64,000 nt of DNA. Source: Pseudomonas multiresinivorans. GTDB taxonomy: Bacteria; Pseudomonadota; Gammaproteobacteria; Pseudomonadales; Pseudomonadaceae. How positions within the stretch are numbered: position 1 is the first letter of the stretch; every line of letters starts with the position of its first letter. The stretch is taken from positions 4,526,001 to 4,590,000 of the forward strand of contig NZ_CP048833.1 of the NCBI RefSeq assembly GCF_012971725.1, written 5' to 3'. Of the stretch, positions 62,222 to 64,000 are shown one piece after another. A model generated the notes under the pieces. The model was not told the DNA's origin. It saw only the letters and a list, made by a program, of their open reading frames with translations, and made no database searches. Both the position numbers and the translations under genes were made by a program.

Positions 62222-62436
62222 CCTCTCCCCCGCTGCTTGCTTGCCGTCGGCCGGCGCGAAAAGGCGCACCAGAACCTGTCCCCATGGACGGGCTGCGAGG
62301 ATAGCGACTGGTTCCCGGTGGCTTTTGCGGGTGCGTCACAGAAACTGGCGCCAAAGAGCCGGCAGTGACACGGGCTGGCGTTTTTGTGCGGCGGTTCACC
62401 TACACAAGGGGAACTTCTCGTGCTCCGGAAAGCACA

Positions 62437-62457
62437 ACGCCGGCACAGGGCCGGCGT
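62437..62457 (-). terminator. Probable terminator after asd
   Basis: ACGCCGGC (62437-62444) and GCCGGCGT (62450-62457) around ACAGG. On the minus strand it is followed by only a weak T stretch (TTGTGCTTT). About 20 bases after the asd stop. Confidence 0.5.
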
Positions 62458-62478
62458 CGTGAGGTCACGCAGAGCGGA

Positions 62479-63591
62479 TCAACGCTCGAGCAGGATACGC
62501 AGCATGCGGCGCAGCGGCTCGGCGGCGCCCCACAGCAGCTGGTCGCCGACGGTGAAGGCACCGATGTACTGCGAGCCCATGTTGAGCTTGCGCAGACGCC
62601 CCACCGGAACGCTCAGGGTGCCGGTAACGGCCGCCGGAGTCAGTTCGCGCATGCTGATCTCGCGCTGGTTGGGGATCAGTTTCACCCAGGGATTGTGCTG
62701 GCTGATCATGCCTTCGATGTCCGCGATGGGCACATCCTTGTTCAGCTTGATGGTCAGCGCCTGGCTGTGGCAGCGCATGGCGCCGATGCGCACGCAGATG
62801 CCGTCGACCGGGATCGGGTTCTTGAAGCGACCGAGGATCTTGTTGGTTTCCGCCTGGCCTTTCCACTCTTCGCGGCTCTGGCCGTTGGGCAGTTCCTTGT
62901 CGATCCACGGGATCAGGCTGCCGGCCAGCGGAGCGCCGAAGTTCTCGGTCGGCATGGAGTCGCTGCGGATGGCCTCGGCGACCTTGCGGTCGATGTCGAG
63001 GATGGCGCTGGACGGGTTGGCCAGGTCATCGGCGACGGAGGCGTTGATGGCGCCCATCTGCTTGATCAGCTCGCGCATGTTCTGCGCGCCGGCGCCGGAG
63101 GCCGCCTGGTAGGTCATGGCGCTCATCCACTCGACCAGACCGGCTTCGAACAGGCCGCCCAGGGCCATCAGCATCAGGCTGACGGTGCAGTTGCCGCCGA
63201 TGTAGTTCTTGGTGCCGGCGTCCAGCGAGTTGTCGATGACCTTGCGGTTAACCGGGTCGAGGACGATGACCGCGTCATCCTGCATGCGCAGGCTGGAAGC
63301 GGCGTCGATCCAGTAGCCCTGCCAGCCGGCTTCGCGCAGCTTGGGGAAGACTTCGCTGGTGTAGTCGCCGCCCTGGCAGGTCAGGATGACGTCGAGGGTT
63401 TTCAGTTCCTCGATGCTGTAGGCGTCCTTGAGGGGGGCAATGTCCTTGCCAATGGACGGGCCTTCGCCACCCACGTTGGAGGTGGTGAAGAACACCGGCT
63501 CGATCAGGTCGAAGTCCCGCTCTTCCAGCATCCGCTGCATGAGCACCGAACCCACCATGCCACGCCAACCGATCAGACCTACACGCTTCAT
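62479..63591 (-). CDS. asd: Aspartate-semialdehyde dehydrogenase
   Basis: 370 residues. It makes aspartate semialdehyde from aspartyl phosphate, a branch point to lysine/diaminopimelate, threonine and methionine. The catalytic cysteine C135 lies in IGGNCTVSLML and the start KRVGLIGWRGMVGSVLMQRM is typical of the enterobacterial class. It lies downstream of leuB on the same strand, 80 bases apart. Confidence 0.97.
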   Translation of the reverse strand: MKRVGLIGWRGMVGSVLMQRMLEERDFDLIEPVFFTTSNVGGEGPSIGKDIAPLKDAYSIEELKTLDVILTCQGGDYTSEVFPKLREAGWQGYWIDAASSLRMQDDAVIVLDPVNRKVIDNSLDAGTKNYIGGNCTVSLMLMALGGLFEAGLVEWMSAMTYQAASGAGAQNMRELIKQMGAINASVADDLANPSSAILDIDRKVAEAIRSDSMPTENFGAPLAGSLIPWIDKELPNGQSREEWKGQAETNKILGRFKNPIPVDGICVRIGAMRCHSQALTIKLNKDVPIADIEGMISQHNPWVKLIPNQREISMRELTPAAVTGTLSVPVGRLRKLNMGSQYIGAFTVGDQLLWGAAEPLRRMLRILLER

Positions 63592-63671
63592 CGCTACTAC
63601 ACCTTCAAATATTTAGAGGGCCGTCGTTCCCGCTTTCCTACGAGCGCGCGGGAACGAGCGAGCCGGACAGA

Positions 63672-64000
63672 TTACAGATTCCGCAGAGCCGCGACTACCG
63701 CATCGCCCATTTCGCGGGTACCGACCTTGGTGCAGCCTTCGGACCAGATGTCACCGGTACGCAGGCCCTGGTCCAGGACCAGGCTCACGGCCTTCTCGAT
63801 AGCGTCGGCGGCGGCGCCTTCGTTGAAGGTGTAACGCAGCATCATCGAGACCGAGAGGATGGTCGCCAGCGGGTTGGCGATGCCCTTGCCGGCGATGTCC
63901 GGCGCGGAACCGTGGCAAGGCTCGTACATGCCCTTGTTGTTCGAATCCAGCGAGGCAGAAGGCAGCATGCCGATGGAGCCGGTGAGCATGGAAGCCTCAT
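63672..64000 (-). CDS. leuB: 3-isopropylmalate dehydrogenase, C-terminal part (partial)
   Basis: The window ends inside the gene. The visible C-terminus (EASMLTGSIGMLPSASLD, then MYEPCHGSAPDIAGKGIANP, ending VVAALRNL) is the LeuB metal/substrate site region. The enzyme oxidises 3-isopropylmalate in leucine synthesis. Confidence 0.96.
   Translation of the reverse strand, partial: EASMLTGSIGMLPSASLDSNNKGMYEPCHGSAPDIAGKGIANPLATILSVSMMLRYTFNEGAAADAIEKAVSLVLDQGLRTGDIWSEGCTKVGTREMGDAVVAALRNL

Overview
The window is chromosomal DNA of a high-GC gammaproteobacterium, almost certainly a Pseudomonas of the P. aeruginosa / nitroreducens / citronellolis type. The evidence is gene content and order: rlmKL-rmf-pyrD; gdhB of the 180-kDa class; a moxR-Bat block; pepN to nadK to fadH1; tRNA-Asp-Asp-Val; metZ-purF-cvpA-dedD-folC-accD-trpF-truA-fimV-usg-asd-leuB. 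The order matches what I remember of PAO1 from about PA3048 to PA3118. Two large PAO1 clusters (pel and xcp) are not at their PAO1 positions here. Most genes are ordinary core chromosome; no prophage, insertion sequence or CRISPR array is visible.

Layout. 1-1198: N-terminal part of a CHASE-domain sensor running off the left edge. 1301-5581: rRNA methylation (rlmKL), ribosome hibernation (rmf), pyrimidine synthesis (pyrD) and a DUF2835 protein. 5731-8305: a small accessory patch of uncharacterised ORFs, including two divergent small DNA-binding-like proteins and a tiny lipoprotein. 8672-13534: NAD-glutamate dehydrogenase. 14773-21599: six tightly packed genes, moxR-DUF58-DUF4381-batA-batB/C-batD, a chaperone-like AAA+/von Willebrand envelope complex, followed by a secreted alpha/beta hydrolase. 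22832-24168: divergent AhpD-like and cyclase-family genes. 24304-31602: two adjacent minus-strand units, DUF1302-DUF1329 and YCF48-RND transporter, which look like one envelope system for handling hydrophobic compounds; the first unit has a very good sigma-54 promoter with a repeat array upstream. 32083-42459: pepN and a run of housekeeping or conserved hypothetical genes (DUF2797, DUF1315, rhomboid protease, phosphoesterase, nadK, DUF1853, a PLP deaminase family enzyme, a coiled-coil protein). 42730-47213: fadH1 diverging from a nitrilase-AraC pair, plus a 28-codon gene. 47379-47719: three tRNAs. 47992-64000: amino-acid, purine, folate and fatty-acid genes, truA, fimV, a non-catalytic Asd paralog, an extra short FimV-like gene, asd and the end of leuB.

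Dispersed elements: five copies of one Pseudomonas REP inverted-repeat pair and one copy of a second type sit at gene ends, usually beside Rho-independent terminators. The items I consider most worth a second look are the sigma-54-driven DUF1302/DUF1329/YCF48/RND locus, the truncated FimV paralog inserted between usg and asd, the BatB protein with a degenerate metal site, and the 28-residue acidic protein between the AraC gene and the tRNAs. All family assignments were made by reading the sequence; no database search was run.
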